Of a DNA stretch of 64,000 nt, positions 35,146 through 45,600 are shown piece after piece (the stretch's first letter is position 1; the number at the start of each line of letters is the position of its first letter). The stretch is from BOG-908 sp964242595 (GTDB taxonomy: Bacteria > Pseudomonadota > Alphaproteobacteria > Acetobacterales > Acetobacteraceae), in contig CAXTBC010000015.1 of the NCBI GenBank assembly GCA_964242595.1, forward strand, positions 1-64,000. Direction: 5' to 3'. Under the pieces are notes generated by a model. It saw nothing but the letters and a program-made list of their open reading frames with translations, had not been told where the DNA came from and did no database searches. The translations under genes were made by a program, and so were the position numbers.

Positions 35146-37493
35146 GATCCCCCTCCGGACGCTGCCACGCCCGTTGCGCCGGGGACCGCCACTCGGAAGC
35201 AGGTCGAGTAGCCTGTCGGCGCCTCCACTAGGGTCACCTCGCCGCCGGCCGCACCGACGATGTCCGCCACGATCTTCAGTCCAAGCCCGGTTCCGACCGC
35301 CTGCACCGCCTCCGGTTCCCGAGCGCCCGAACCACCGCTCGTCGTGAAGAAAGCGTCGAAGATGTGCACCCGGTTCTCCTCCGATACGCCATCGCCGTTG
35401 TCGCAGAAGTCGAGGTATACCATATCATCCGGCATCCGTCCCATTCGGATGAGGAACTCGCCGGCCCGCTGAGCGCGGGCCACCGCCTTCATCGAATTGG
35501 TTAGCAAATTCAGTAGGATGGAGGACCATTCAGACGCGTGCATGGGGATGGTGCGCAAGTTGTATTCGCAGGGTCGCTCGACCCTGAGCGTGAGTCCGCG
35601 CCTGGAGAACATGGCAGCAAGGTCGGCTTCGAAAGAACGCACGAACTCGTAGAGGTCGACCTCGATCAGCTGCCTGCTGGCATTGCTCGTCACCATGCTG
35701 CCGAAGTGTGAGGTGTAGGCGCGGACTTGCCTAAACTGGCTCCGGAAACGCTCCATCCGCTTGTGAAAGGATTCCGACTGCCCGGTCGCCGACGCCTCCA
35801 GGGCGTTCAGGTTCAGCTCCATCGTCTCCGCGAGGTGGAGGAAGTCGTGGCTAAATTCCGCAATGGTAAGCCCCATGCTGGCGAGGATGCGGAGGAGGTT
35901 GAGCTCGGCGAGCAGGTCGTCGCGTTCCTGCGCGATCTCGACGACGGCATCGGTTGCGATTGCCAGGCGCCGGACGGCACCGTCGATCCGGTCGTTGCCC
36001 TCGACTGGATCGGCGCCCTCCCCCTGGAGCCCCGCGACCGCGGCGCGCACGTCTTCCACCGCCGCCTCGATGGCGGAGGCGGCGCTACCGCCGCCTTTCG
36101 GGTCCGATTTCCTGCGGCGCCCACGGCCCTTACCGCGCTTCGCCTCGATGCGGCGCACGGCGGTCTCGAGCACCTTCGAGACCAGGTTCCTCACCTCATC
36201 GAAGGCCCGACTTTCGATCAATCCTTCCCGCGATGAGGTTTCCTCGAAGATGTCGCCATCTTGGTCCTGCAGGGCGACATAGCCGAGAAAGGTCTTGCTG
36301 CTGATCGGAGCCCAAGTACTCTTCTTCTCGTCCAGGCCGAGCCAGTCGTCTTGTTTCTCGCCGTAAGGCGGCACCCGATAGCCATTGCGGTAGATGCGGA
36401 TCCCACCGTGCTCGTCCAGCACATTGCCGATCGCCGTCGTCGAGTGCCCCAAGAATTCGGCGAGGCGGATGTAGTAGTGGGCGCGGAGTTCCACGTCCCG
36501 CGCCTCGGTGAGTGGCATGACCCTGCCGCGCCCTAGCCCTATCGCCTCGCCGACGACGGTGATGTCCTCGCGGGGGCAGGTCATGCCCCAGGTCGCGATC
36601 CCGGTGGCGTCGACGTTGGCGGTAATGACCGCCAAGGCCTGCCCAAGGACCTCGGTGTCGAGGTTGGCAACGACCTTCGGTTCGTCGAGCAGGAATCCGG
36701 ATCGCTTGATCTCGACTGAGAAGCCTTGGTCGGGCCCACCTGGCCGCCCCGCGTCCAAGGGATCTGGTTTCGGGTGCATGCCCTCGACGGACGGCTGAAT
36801 CACAGTCGCCAAGTAGCGGTAGACGCGGCGCAGGTCCGCGTCGGTCCAACGGTCCCGCAAGTCGCTGATCACCAGCCTGGTGCCGTGCGGACGTTCCTTT
36901 TCAGTTCTTGAGACACGGTTGGCCACTCCCCCAATGTCGGTGCCCTGCTTGAAATCGGACCAGTTGATCCTGATCGTCCAACCGTCCGGTTCGCGCTCGG
37001 TCTGCGTCACGATCGCGAGCGTCGCGCCAAGGCGCTCGGTGGCGAAGCGCCCGATGCCCTTCTTGCCGGCGCGGGACCTGCCGAACCGGGGCGACACCGG
37101 ATTGAGGACCTTCTCGTCGCTGGCAAGCCGCATGAACCCGTTGGTGATCTCGTGGTAGGTCATGCCGGAGCCGTCATCGACGATCTCGAAACTCCGTCCG
37201 TCGAGGTCGTCGATCAGGTTTACGGTACAGACGGTGGCGTCGGCGTCATAGGCATTCTTTACCAATTCCCCGAGCGCCGTCTCCTGCTTGGCGACGAGCT
37301 CGCGTCCGAGGCGACGGACGAGCGCCGCGTCTGCGGCGAAGCGGACCACGCCCTCCTGCTTCTCCGCGATGACGCCCGCGAGCCTGAGGATCTCGCCGAA
37401 GTCGGTGGTTTGTTCGCTCGTCTTCCGCCCGAGCTCCGCCTTCAATTCCTCCAGCGTTGGATCGCCGTCAGCCACGCGCGGGCGCCCGTGCAT
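35142..37493 (-). CDS. double-GHKL protein: Hsp90/MORC-like plus histidine kinase
   Basis: A 783-residue protein with two ATP-binding GHKL domains. The N-terminal one is of MutL/Hsp90/MORC type: ELVKNAYDAD (N-box, about 76-85), DDGSGM (106-111) and GKKGIGRFA (143-151). The C-terminal one is of histidine-kinase type: LNLLTNSMKAV, FCDNGDGV and GTGLGLKIV. Before the latter, AEFSHDFLHL puts a possible phospho-His at H549. The middle is helical. There is no membrane segment, so it senses something in the cytoplasm. First gene of the minus-strand operon, divergent from the DruA-like operon. Start ATG 37493; GTG 37475 is also possible. Confidence 0.8.
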   Translation of the reverse strand: MHGRPRVADGDPTLEELKAELGRKTSEQTTDFGEILRLAGVIAEKQEGVVRFAADAALVRRLGRELVAKQETALGELVKNAYDADATVCTVNLIDDLDGRSFEIVDDGSGMTYHEITNGFMRLASDEKVLNPVSPRFGRSRAGKKGIGRFATERLGATLAIVTQTEREPDGWTIRINWSDFKQGTDIGGVANRVSRTEKERPHGTRLVISDLRDRWTDADLRRVYRYLATVIQPSVEGMHPKPDPLDAGRPGGPDQGFSVEIKRSGFLLDEPKVVANLDTEVLGQALAVITANVDATGIATWGMTCPREDITVVGEAIGLGRGRVMPLTEARDVELRAHYYIRLAEFLGHSTTAIGNVLDEHGGIRIYRNGYRVPPYGEKQDDWLGLDEKKSTWAPISSKTFLGYVALQDQDGDIFEETSSREGLIESRAFDEVRNLVSKVLETAVRRIEAKRGKGRGRRRKSDPKGGGSAASAIEAAVEDVRAAVAGLQGEGADPVEGNDRIDGAVRRLAIATDAVVEIAQERDDLLAELNLLRILASMGLTIAEFSHDFLHLAETMELNLNALEASATGQSESFHKRMERFRSQFRQVRAYTSHFGSMVTSNASRQLIEVDLYEFVRSFEADLAAMFSRRGLTLRVERPCEYNLRTIPMHASEWSSILLNLLTNSMKAVARAQRAGEFLIRMGRMPDDMVYLDFCDNGDGVSEENRVHIFDAFFTTSGGSGAREPEAVQAVGTGLGLKIVADIVGAAGGEVTLVEAPTGYSTCFRVAVPGATGVAASGGGS

Positions 37494-37694
37494 GGGGATC
37501 GCCGCTCGACCGCGATGCGGAGCGCGGAGCCGTGGGGGTATTTGCGTCGTGTTGTGACAAGCGGGTGGCCTCCCGGATCCTGCTGTGCTACCCCTCGGTG
37601 GTCATCGGAGGCGGCGGGGTTGGTCGCGACCGCTTTCAGGTCCAAGGGCTACACCCTAGCCGTCGCCGTTGAAAGTTCAGCAAGAGTCCGCCGG
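37494..37694. promoter_or_regulatory. shared divergent promoter region of the seven-gene cluster
   Basis: About 200 nt between the start of the kinase-like gene and the start of the DruA-like gene. Both operons must be transcribed from here. It is GC-rich with no obvious sigma-70 boxes and no clear inverted repeat. An upstream start for the DruA-like gene would shorten it. Confidence 0.5.
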
Positions 37695-39731
37695 ATGCTC
37701 GTTCCCATCGACCCACCCCTCGACGGAAGGACAGCCGAGCGGTTCCCCACATTCATGGATGGTTTGGCGGCGACCCGGTCGTCGCGCGACCAGGTCGCCG
37801 ACGTGCTGTGCGAGGAGATCGCCTGGCTAGATGCCAACCGCGCGATCGGCGACCAGGCGATGATCTACGAGGCGTGCGTCCGAGTCCTTGCCGATCTCGT
37901 CCGTCTCCGTTGGCGCGTCGTGAGGCGTGGTTACTCGTACGCGTTGGAGAATCCCGCTGAGACGACGCGCAGCCGCACGGTTGAGGAGCTGGTGGCGAGG
38001 AAGGTGTCGCTCCGCGACGAGCTCCGGCCCGTAGTGGAGGAGCAGCTCTCGCAACCCTCCGTACGCGCCTTCATGGAGCGAACCGAGCGGGGCAGCCGGG
38101 CGAAGCGCAGCGTGCTCGAACTGGTGGCGGAGCCCGGGGAGCTGAAGGCTCGCCTGGCGCACGCGGCGGGGTTGCCCGGCACCAGACGCGTCGATGCGTT
38201 GCGAGACGCCGTGAGGCCATACCTCCAGCGGGCGACGGAGAAGGCTGACGAGTTCACCGGGATCCCGCTCCGCGACGTGTGGCGTTACTTCCGCTACGGC
38301 TGGTCGATCCCGCAGACGCCCGTCCCGGGGCGCCAGCTCCTCTACCTGGTCCGGGACGCCGCGCATCCCCGCCATGCGGTGATCGGCATATCGTCCCTCA
38401 ACAACAGCCCACTCGAAATGGGCGAAACGCGCGAGACTTATATCGGGTGGCACCGGGCCACGGTCGCCGTCCGTTTCCAGGCGGCGGCGGCGGAGGGAGG
38501 CGGAGCGCTCGAGCGGGAGCTGCGATGGCTCCTGGAACGCATCGAGGTCTCCCTTCGCGAGGTTGACTGGACCAACATCGTGACGCCGGCGGAGGTGGCT
38601 GAGCCCGATCCGAGCATCGTGCAGAGGATCGGCGAGTTGGAGGAGCGTTTCGCGAAGCGTCGCGAGGCGCTGCTGCGGGAGATCGCGTCCGGCTCCGATG
38701 CCCCGTTCGACGCCGCCGCCTGGGAGAGTTCGGACGCCCCTCCAGTGGGTGATGCTGTCCTGTTGCTTGAGGAGAAGGCGTCGGCGAACGCGCGCATGCA
38801 CGTCGCTCGTCGCCAGCTCGTCGCCAAGAAGCGTGCCCATGCGATCGGGCGCCTCCTGCAGGCGAAGATCGCACTTAACCGGCATTCGGGAGCGCTGCTC
38901 GACGCGGCGAGGGCGGTCCGCACGATCGAACTGGACGAGGTCCGCAGCGCCGTCAACATCGTCGTCGAGGCGCTCAAGGCGAGGCGTTCGGGCGCCAACA
39001 TGCTCGAGATCACGACCTGCGGGGCGGTCGGGCCCTACGGGCCGCTGCTAGGCGGGAAGTTGGTGGCGCTGCTCATGATGAGCCCGCAGGTCGGCGCCGA
39101 CTACCGCCGGGCATACGACAATCCCTCCATCATATCATCCCAGATGCTGAACCGGCCCGTCGTGCGGGACAACTCTCTCGTCTTCCTCGGGACCACGAGC
39201 CTCTACGTCCACGGATCAAGCCAGTACAACCGGCTGCGATTGCCCACCAAGACCTTCGCGCCCGATCAGCCGGAATTGCGCTACCATCCCATTGGCGAGA
39301 CGCGTGGCTTCGGCACCGTGCAGTTCTCGCCGGCGACAAGCCGCGCCATCGACGTCCTGGTGTCCTACAGCAAGGCCTACAAGGACGTGAACAGCGTGTT
39401 CGGGGAAGGGACCAGCCCCAAGCTTCGCAAGATGAAGCAGGGCATGCGCCTCATCGGGTTGAATCCTGACCGGCTGCTGCGCCACCAGCAGCGACGCCTC
39501 ATCTACGCGGTCCCGCTCTCCGATCATGCGCGCGAATGGCTGATGGAGCGGCGCACGGATCTGCCGGGATACCTCGCGGATCCGGCCGCCTTCCCGCAAG
39601 CCACGGAGGCGATCGCGGAATTCTGGCGGTGCCGATGGCTTGCGGGCAGACTCGACGGTCAATATCCATCGTCCGAAAGCGCTCGGACGCAAACCCGGGA
39701 TGCGGCGTCAACGGATGGTGAGGTGGTTTGA
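37695..39731 (+). CDS. DruA/DUF4338-like protein
   Basis: A 678-residue protein. The part from about residue 200 reads AVIGISSLNNSPLEMGETRE then YIGWHR, and later GPLLGGKLVALLMMSPQV, VFLGTTSLYVHGSSQYNRL, which I recall as features of DUF4338 (DruA of the Druantia antiphage systems). A helical N-terminal region and a central coiled segment (ELEERFAKRREALLREI) are extra. ATG 37695 is chosen; upstream in-frame codons overlap the divergent gene. First of four coupled genes; its TGA overlaps the next ATG (TGATG). DruA's biochemical role is unknown. Confidence 0.6.
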   Translation: MLVPIDPPLDGRTAERFPTFMDGLAATRSSRDQVADVLCEEIAWLDANRAIGDQAMIYEACVRVLADLVRLRWRVVRRGYSYALENPAETTRSRTVEELVARKVSLRDELRPVVEEQLSQPSVRAFMERTERGSRAKRSVLELVAEPGELKARLAHAAGLPGTRRVDALRDAVRPYLQRATEKADEFTGIPLRDVWRYFRYGWSIPQTPVPGRQLLYLVRDAAHPRHAVIGISSLNNSPLEMGETRETYIGWHRATVAVRFQAAAAEGGGALERELRWLLERIEVSLREVDWTNIVTPAEVAEPDPSIVQRIGELEERFAKRREALLREIASGSDAPFDAAAWESSDAPPVGDAVLLLEEKASANARMHVARRQLVAKKRAHAIGRLLQAKIALNRHSGALLDAARAVRTIELDEVRSAVNIVVEALKARRSGANMLEITTCGAVGPYGPLLGGKLVALLMMSPQVGADYRRAYDNPSIISSQMLNRPVVRDNSLVFLGTTSLYVHGSSQYNRLRLPTKTFAPDQPELRYHPIGETRGFGTVQFSPATSRAIDVLVSYSKAYKDVNSVFGEGTSPKLRKMKQGMRLIGLNPDRLLRHQQRRLIYAVPLSDHAREWLMERRTDLPGYLADPAAFPQATEAIAEFWRCRWLAGRLDGQYPSSESARTQTRDAASTDGEVV

Positions 39732-41311
39732 TGGACGGGAGCGCCGGCGGAGGGGGACTCGAGCTCTGGCGCGCCCTCGCGATGGCGGGCGCGAAAGCGA
39801 CGGCGGAGGCGCTCGATGAGGACGACCTGCGGCGCATGCACGTCGCGGGCCCGCTCGACGACTTCATGGTCGGACGCGTGGCGGCGGGTTTGAGCGTCGT
39901 GCTCACCGGGAACGCGGGCGATGGCAAGACCCACGCGCTGCGCGTCGCCGCCGCGGAGCTGGAGCGGGCGGGAGCGATCGTCGTCTGGGACGCGACCGCA
40001 TTGATGCGGCAGGGCGATCCCAACCCCGTCCTGGAGCGATGGCGCGAAGCGGCTGCCCGGCGCGCGCCGTTCTGCGTCGCCATCAACGAGTACCCGCTCT
40101 ACCAGCTGCGCCGCGCGGCGCCGGATTTCGCGCCGCTCGCGGAAACGTGGCGGCAGTGCCGGAGCCGGCTCGCCTACGGCGATCCCGGCGCCGGCGAGGC
40201 GGACGCCAGCCTGGTCGTGGTCGACCTGAGCCTGCGCAATCCCCTGGCGCCGGATTTCGTCGAGGCGGTATTGGATACGATCCTGACTGATCCCGCGTTC
40301 GTCGCCGCGGTGGCCCACGATCCGCGCGGCTCCGCTGCGATCAACGCCTCAAAGCTGCGGGAGCGGCGGGTCCGCGACCGATTGCGCGCGACCCTTGCAC
40401 GCGCGGTCAGCCTGGGCGCGCGAGCGACCGTCAGGGAGGTCTGGATCCTCGCCGCACGCATGGTGATGGGGTCGCTCCGGGGCACGGACCACTCGCGCGC
40501 GGACTGGTACTTCGAACCGCTCTTCTCGCATGCCCCGCTCGCCTCATCCGACGCCCTCGCGCGCTCGGTCGATCCGGCGTCCTGCAGTCATCCCACCTGG
40601 GACGCTCGGCTCGAGGCGGGCGCGGTCGGCCTGGATGCGGGATGGCATTACGGGCGTCCGCCCGTCCCGCCCCAGCCGCGCCTGGATCCGGCAGTGTTCG
40701 CTTGGTTGAAGCGGACGTTCTACTTCGAGCACGACGAGGGGGAGGCGGCGATCGAGCTCGCCGACCCGGAGGCGGCGGAGTTCCGCGCGCTTCTCGCGGT
40801 AGCCACGTCGGGCGTCCGGTCCGTGATTGCGATCGTCGACGCCGTCAACGCCGCCTACTGTCCCGCGCGGTTCTCCGGTCGCGAACACCATCTCTACCTG
40901 TGGTATGGCCACCGCTTCCACGAACAGCCCTCCCGCAGCTTCGTCGCGACGGCGCGCATCGCCGTCGACGACCTGCGTCTTGAGGCGCCGCGCCTGCCTT
41001 CCCGCGTTCGCGACGCATTCGCCTTCTCCGCCGACCACCTGATGCTGGTGGGGCCCGGGCGGGAAGGTCCGCGTCTCAGGATCGATTACCCGCTCTACCG
41101 CACGCTCCGTCGGCTCGGGCGCGGCCTACCGCGGAAACTAGTGCCTGAACGCGAGGTGCACAGGCTCGATGCCTTCCTGGAGCAGCTCGGAGCGGATCGC
41201 GGGCGCGCGGGGGACACGATCTGGTCGGTGCACCTCGAACACATGGAGATCCTCCGCGTGGGGCTCAGCCCGGACGGGGGACGGTATGAGACGGTGCGCG
41301 CCGATGCCTGA
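39731..41311 (+). CDS. P-loop ATPase of the DruA-like operon
   Basis: A 526-residue protein with Walker A GNAGDGKT (60-67) and a Walker B-like strand ending FCVAINE (E120). The layout (short N-terminus, P-loop, long helical C-terminal part with REVWILAARMVMGSLRG) fits an AAA+/STAND-type ATPase used as a motor or switch. ATG 39731 lies in TGATG with the previous stop, and the end overlaps the next gene by 8 nt. No family name is certain. It probably forms a complex with the products of the next two genes. Confidence 0.7.
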   Translation: MDGSAGGGGLELWRALAMAGAKATAEALDEDDLRRMHVAGPLDDFMVGRVAAGLSVVLTGNAGDGKTHALRVAAAELERAGAIVVWDATALMRQGDPNPVLERWREAAARRAPFCVAINEYPLYQLRRAAPDFAPLAETWRQCRSRLAYGDPGAGEADASLVVVDLSLRNPLAPDFVEAVLDTILTDPAFVAAVAHDPRGSAAINASKLRERRVRDRLRATLARAVSLGARATVREVWILAARMVMGSLRGTDHSRADWYFEPLFSHAPLASSDALARSVDPASCSHPTWDARLEAGAVGLDAGWHYGRPPVPPQPRLDPAVFAWLKRTFYFEHDEGEAAIELADPEAAEFRALLAVATSGVRSVIAIVDAVNAAYCPARFSGREHHLYLWYGHRFHEQPSRSFVATARIAVDDLRLEAPRLPSRVRDAFAFSADHLMLVGPGREGPRLRIDYPLYRTLRRLGRGLPRKLVPEREVHRLDAFLEQLGADRGRAGDTIWSVHLEHMEILRVGLSPDGGRYETVRADA

Positions 41312-42653
41312 GGCGGGCGGGATGCCGAGCCGGGACGTGTCGACCGCGCAGCGCCGGGTCTACGGCGCCGCCCTAGGCTACCAGCCAATGCGCATGAAAC
41401 CGGTGCATTTCGCGACGAGCTTCATCCTCGCGCTCACGAAGCGCGTCTATCGCCTGGAGCTGCTGAACAAGGCGTCCGTGCCGCGCGCCACGCCCAAGGC
41501 AGGCTCCCGTGTTGCCGACGATTACGTCGCGGAGAACCTGCGGCCTATCCTCGTCGAGGCAGGCAGACTGTCGCCGGACGTCGACGAGGCTGCGTTCCGA
41601 ATCTTGCGGTCGCACCTAAATGCCGCCTTCAACAACGACGGTGGCGCGCTCGGCCCGGGCTTCGCTCCGCACAAGACGTTCGGCGTCGACTACTCGGCGC
41701 CGACGGTGCGTTACGTCTGTGGCATGTCGAAGAACCATGGCCTGTCCGGAACCTTCGTCGCGCGCGTGCTGAACGCCACCGGGACGGGACGCGGCGTGCT
41801 CGAAGCCTGTCGCGCCGTCCTCGATCTTCCACCCGGGCCACTAGAGGCCCTCGGCCGACCACTTCTCGACGAGGAGTCCGAGGAGTGGGTCGACAGCTAC
41901 GACGAGCAGTTCGGCGATCCCGACCCCGCGCTCATCGAAACCCATGCCTTGGCCATGGGTCCGCGCACCGAGGCTCTCGGGAGGCTGCTGGCAACTCTGC
42001 TGCGCGACCGCTCGGCCTACGCGGTCCGCTACATGGTCATCGGCATCTGCCTGTGGCTTTTCTCGTATCTGATGCTGCGCAGGAGCGGCGACGCCATCCT
42101 GCTCGTCGATGCGCTGCAGGGGCGCAACGCACGCATCCGGACGCAGAGCCGCGCGACCTACGCGAGGGAGCTGGACCGTTTCGCCCACAGCTTCGACGCC
42201 TGGCGCGCCGGCGAGGGCGCCGGTGGCGACGACATCGACTGGGAGTCGTTCGCCGGTTCCTCGGAGGCGCGGAAGGTGGTCGAGGACCACTTTCGCGACC
42301 TGGGGGTGCGGATCGGCGTCGTGCAGCCCCGCGCGCCCGCCGCGCGCCGCAAGCATGTCGAACTCCAGGCCGATACGCTGAGGGTGCTCGCCATGACGCT
42401 GCTCGACAAAGACGAGGTCGTGTCGGTCGTGGAGTTCGCGAACCGGCTGCGTTCGACCTGGCGCATCTGCTCGGGGTCCGCCCCCGGCGACCTCGACCTG
42501 CTTCGCTCCCGGGGGTTTGGCCCGCTCGACGCGGACGAGGACCTGGAACCGAACGCGCGGGCGTTCCACGACCTACTCGTGCGGCTCGGGCTGGGTGTCT
42601 CTCCCTCCGATGGTCTCACGCTGTGCGCCCTGCGCGCGGGCGAGGTGATCTGA
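41304..42653 (+). CDS. unknown protein of the DruA-like operon
   Basis: A 449-residue protein from ATG 41304 (or 41322). One hydrophobic stretch near the middle (YMVIGICLWLFSYLML) could be a membrane helix or a buried helix. The N-terminal part contains MKPVHFATSFILALTKRVYR and VRYVCGMSKNHGLSGTFVAR. No known motif. It overlaps the ATPase gene by 8 nt and the giant gene by one base (TGATG), so its product is likely a structural member of the same complex. Confidence 0.65.
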   Translation: MPEAGGMPSRDVSTAQRRVYGAALGYQPMRMKPVHFATSFILALTKRVYRLELLNKASVPRATPKAGSRVADDYVAENLRPILVEAGRLSPDVDEAAFRILRSHLNAAFNNDGGALGPGFAPHKTFGVDYSAPTVRYVCGMSKNHGLSGTFVARVLNATGTGRGVLEACRAVLDLPPGPLEALGRPLLDEESEEWVDSYDEQFGDPDPALIETHALAMGPRTEALGRLLATLLRDRSAYAVRYMVIGICLWLFSYLMLRRSGDAILLVDALQGRNARIRTQSRATYARELDRFAHSFDAWRAGEGAGGDDIDWESFAGSSEARKVVEDHFRDLGVRIGVVQPRAPAARRKHVELQADTLRVLAMTLLDKDEVVSVVEFANRLRSTWRICSGSAPGDLDLLRSRGFGPLDADEDLEPNARAFHDLLVRLGLGVSPSDGLTLCALRAGEVI

Positions 42654-45600
42654 TGGCGATCTCCGCACCCGCGCTCGTCGCGGAGGCGCTGGCGGAATGG
42701 ATCGCGTCCGGCCTGCACCGCCACAACGATTTCGCGCGGGAGGGATTGCCCGCCTGCGACCCGGGACGGCTGCTGGCGCTACTCGGCGAGCTGTCGCGGG
42801 TCGCCGGCACGTCCCTTTCGGTCGCGCTCGTTGGCTTCGGCGTGACCGCCGCGGAGCTGGAGGCATTGGCATCCGGCACCGGCGTGGGGTCGGTCACGGA
42901 CGACCTTCACATGGCGACCGACTGGCGCAATCACCGGGGTGAGCACCCAAGAATCATCGCCCTGGCGCGGGGCTACAATCCAAGCGTCCACGGGCTGAGC
43001 TTCTTCGCGCGCGAGTCCTCCTCCGGATTGGCCGCGCACCTCCTGCGGTGGGCATCGCGGCAGAGGGCCTTCACCGGCACCCCGATGCATGCGCGCCTGC
43101 TTGCCGAACTGGCCGACAGCGAAAGCCTGTCGGGGTTGAGGTCGCTCGACGCGGTCGCGCGCTTCCTCGAGGCGTGGAACGCGTCTGGCGACGGGCCGGA
43201 CGCCCCGCGCTCCGCGCTCCCGGCGCTCGGGCTCCTCCCGGACCCCCGGCTGTTCGAGGACACGGACGTCGGGCGCCGCCTGGCCAGGAACCTGGCCGTC
43301 CGCGCCGTCATCACCGTCCTGGCGCCCGGTGAGATCCGCCAGCGACGTCAGAGGGCCGAGCGATACGTCTCTGACGAGCGCCGGCATGAGATGATGGGGG
43401 CGTTGCGTCGGCTCGAGCGTTTCCGCATCGGCGACCAGTCCTCCGGACTGACCATGGACGACGCCGAGCGCATCGTGCGGCCGCCCAGGGAAATGCCGAA
43501 CGAGGCCGACGATCCCGTCGCGTCCGAATCCTCCGCCGACACCGACCCAGGGGTGAGCAGCGCCCAGCGCATGCGGGAAGGCGAGTTCGACGCGCTGGTC
43601 GGTGGGCGCGAGGAGGACCTGGAAGCGATTGGCGAGGCGATAGACCGCGGTTGGGAGGAATACGACCGCAACGGGGACCGTATAATCGCGACGGCGGAGA
43701 CCAGCCTGGGCCCGGTCCCGGTCGACCTCTCGGTCGACCCGCGCGCGATCACCTGGACTGAAGCCTTCTGCTCCGCCGATGTGTTCGGTGGCCTCATCGA
43801 GACTGAGGTGCTGGACCTGGCACAGGCGCTCGAGCGCTACGCCGAGTGCGAGCCGGTGTTCCTCGTGACGGAGGGGATCTGGCGGCACGATGGGCGCGAC
43901 TTCTCGCTCGAACGCTTGCTCGAGGGCTGGGACGCAGCCGTCGGAGTGGGGGCAGTTCGTCCGCTCGCGCTCGTGTGGCAGGAGCTGCGCGAACGGCGCG
44001 CCATCCTGGCGGGGCATGTCCGCAAGCTGCTGGTGCACCCGCGCGAGTTCCTGGACACGCACCGCGGCGTGCGGGAGACGTGCTCGCAGTACCTGGCCCT
44101 GGCGTCCGAGCTGTACGGCGGCATCCAGGCAAGGTTCCAGGTGGTCTCCGACGAATCGCCCGAGTGGGCGCAGGCGACGCTCGACGCTCTGTTGTCGCTG
44201 GATCTGCTGCAGGTGCGGATCCGGCACGATGCCGACCGGGTCGCCGCCAAAGCCGTCATGCTTCCGCTGCATCCGCTGCACCTCTGGCGCTACTACCGCA
44301 TGGGCGAGATGCTGCGCGCATTCGCCTCTGACGCCGACCTGCGGCCCGAGGACCGCCGCGCCCTGCTCGAGGAACTGCAGCGCCCGGAGCAGTTCCTGAG
44401 CGTCGTGCGCGCTGGCCGGGCGCCCGCCCAGCGCGGGCTCGACCAAGTGCTCCCGGTCGCCAAGCACATTCACGGCTTGGCGACGTTCGAGAATCTAAAG
44501 AACGCAATAAGCAGCGCGGACGGCGTCGACACGCTCGTCCGGGCCGTCGACGGCTACGTCCTGCTCTATCCAAACCATGCGCGTCCCCTTAGGCTCGCGC
44601 TCGTGAACCCGCCCGAGCCGACGCGCATTATCGAGCGGGTGGTGAAGCTGCTGGACGACCGCCGTGGCGCGGCGGGCGGGATCGGGCGCATCGAGGTGGA
44701 CGTCTACTCGACCGACGGCCATGGCGACCGGCTCGCCGCCGCGGCGGTGCTCGAGGGCGGCGCGCAGGACCTGATATATGAGAAAGTCGCGGCGGAGCGG
44801 CTCGAGATCAGGGTCGCGTCCGCGCCGGACGGTCCCTTGGCCCAGCTCATCGACAGCGCGTTCGGGCGACGACGCTACCACGTCCTCGGTCTCTTCGACG
44901 AGTCCTCAATCTCCATCCGCAAGCAACGCGTGGACGGGTTCCTGAGGATGAGCCCGTTCTGCGTCCGCAACGAGATCAAGGTGGACTCGATCCTCGGCGA
45001 GATAAAACTGCGCCCGCACCCGGGAGAGCCGCCGTTCTCGGACTACGTCCTGATGATACAGGCACGCCAGGGCGAGCTGCTCGACACGGCCATGTATGCC
45101 GCGGCGGACGGCGACGAGTTGCGCGCCCTGACCGACAGGCTCGTGACCGGCCCCGATCCGCTCGCGCGGTGGGTCGTGCTCGCCGACCGCGCGCTGCCGC
45201 GCGAAGCCGGGATGACGTCCGTGCGCCTGCTGGAGCGCGACGACGGGAAGCGTCGCGTCCTGCTGGCGGCGGGAGACTACGACCGGCTCGCGGACGTGAT
45301 GGAGGTCGCCTTCCAGCACTGCAACCTGCCGGTCGGGCGCTGCAATCTAGCAGAGATCCTGCGCCAGGGAGCGCGCCTGGTCGGGGGCGGACTGCTGGAC
45401 CTCGTGCGCAAGCAGTCCGGCGAGGCGGACAATGCCAACGTCGTCGGCTTCGTCGGCATGCTGCTCGCGGCGCGCGACGAGAGGCGACGCAATGCCGACT
45501 GCCTCGTCGCGTCGGTAGACACCAAGGTAGCGCGGCTATGGCTCAGGCTCGGGACTGGGGGGCCGGCGAACCGGTGCGACCTCCTGTCGTTGCGGCGCGA

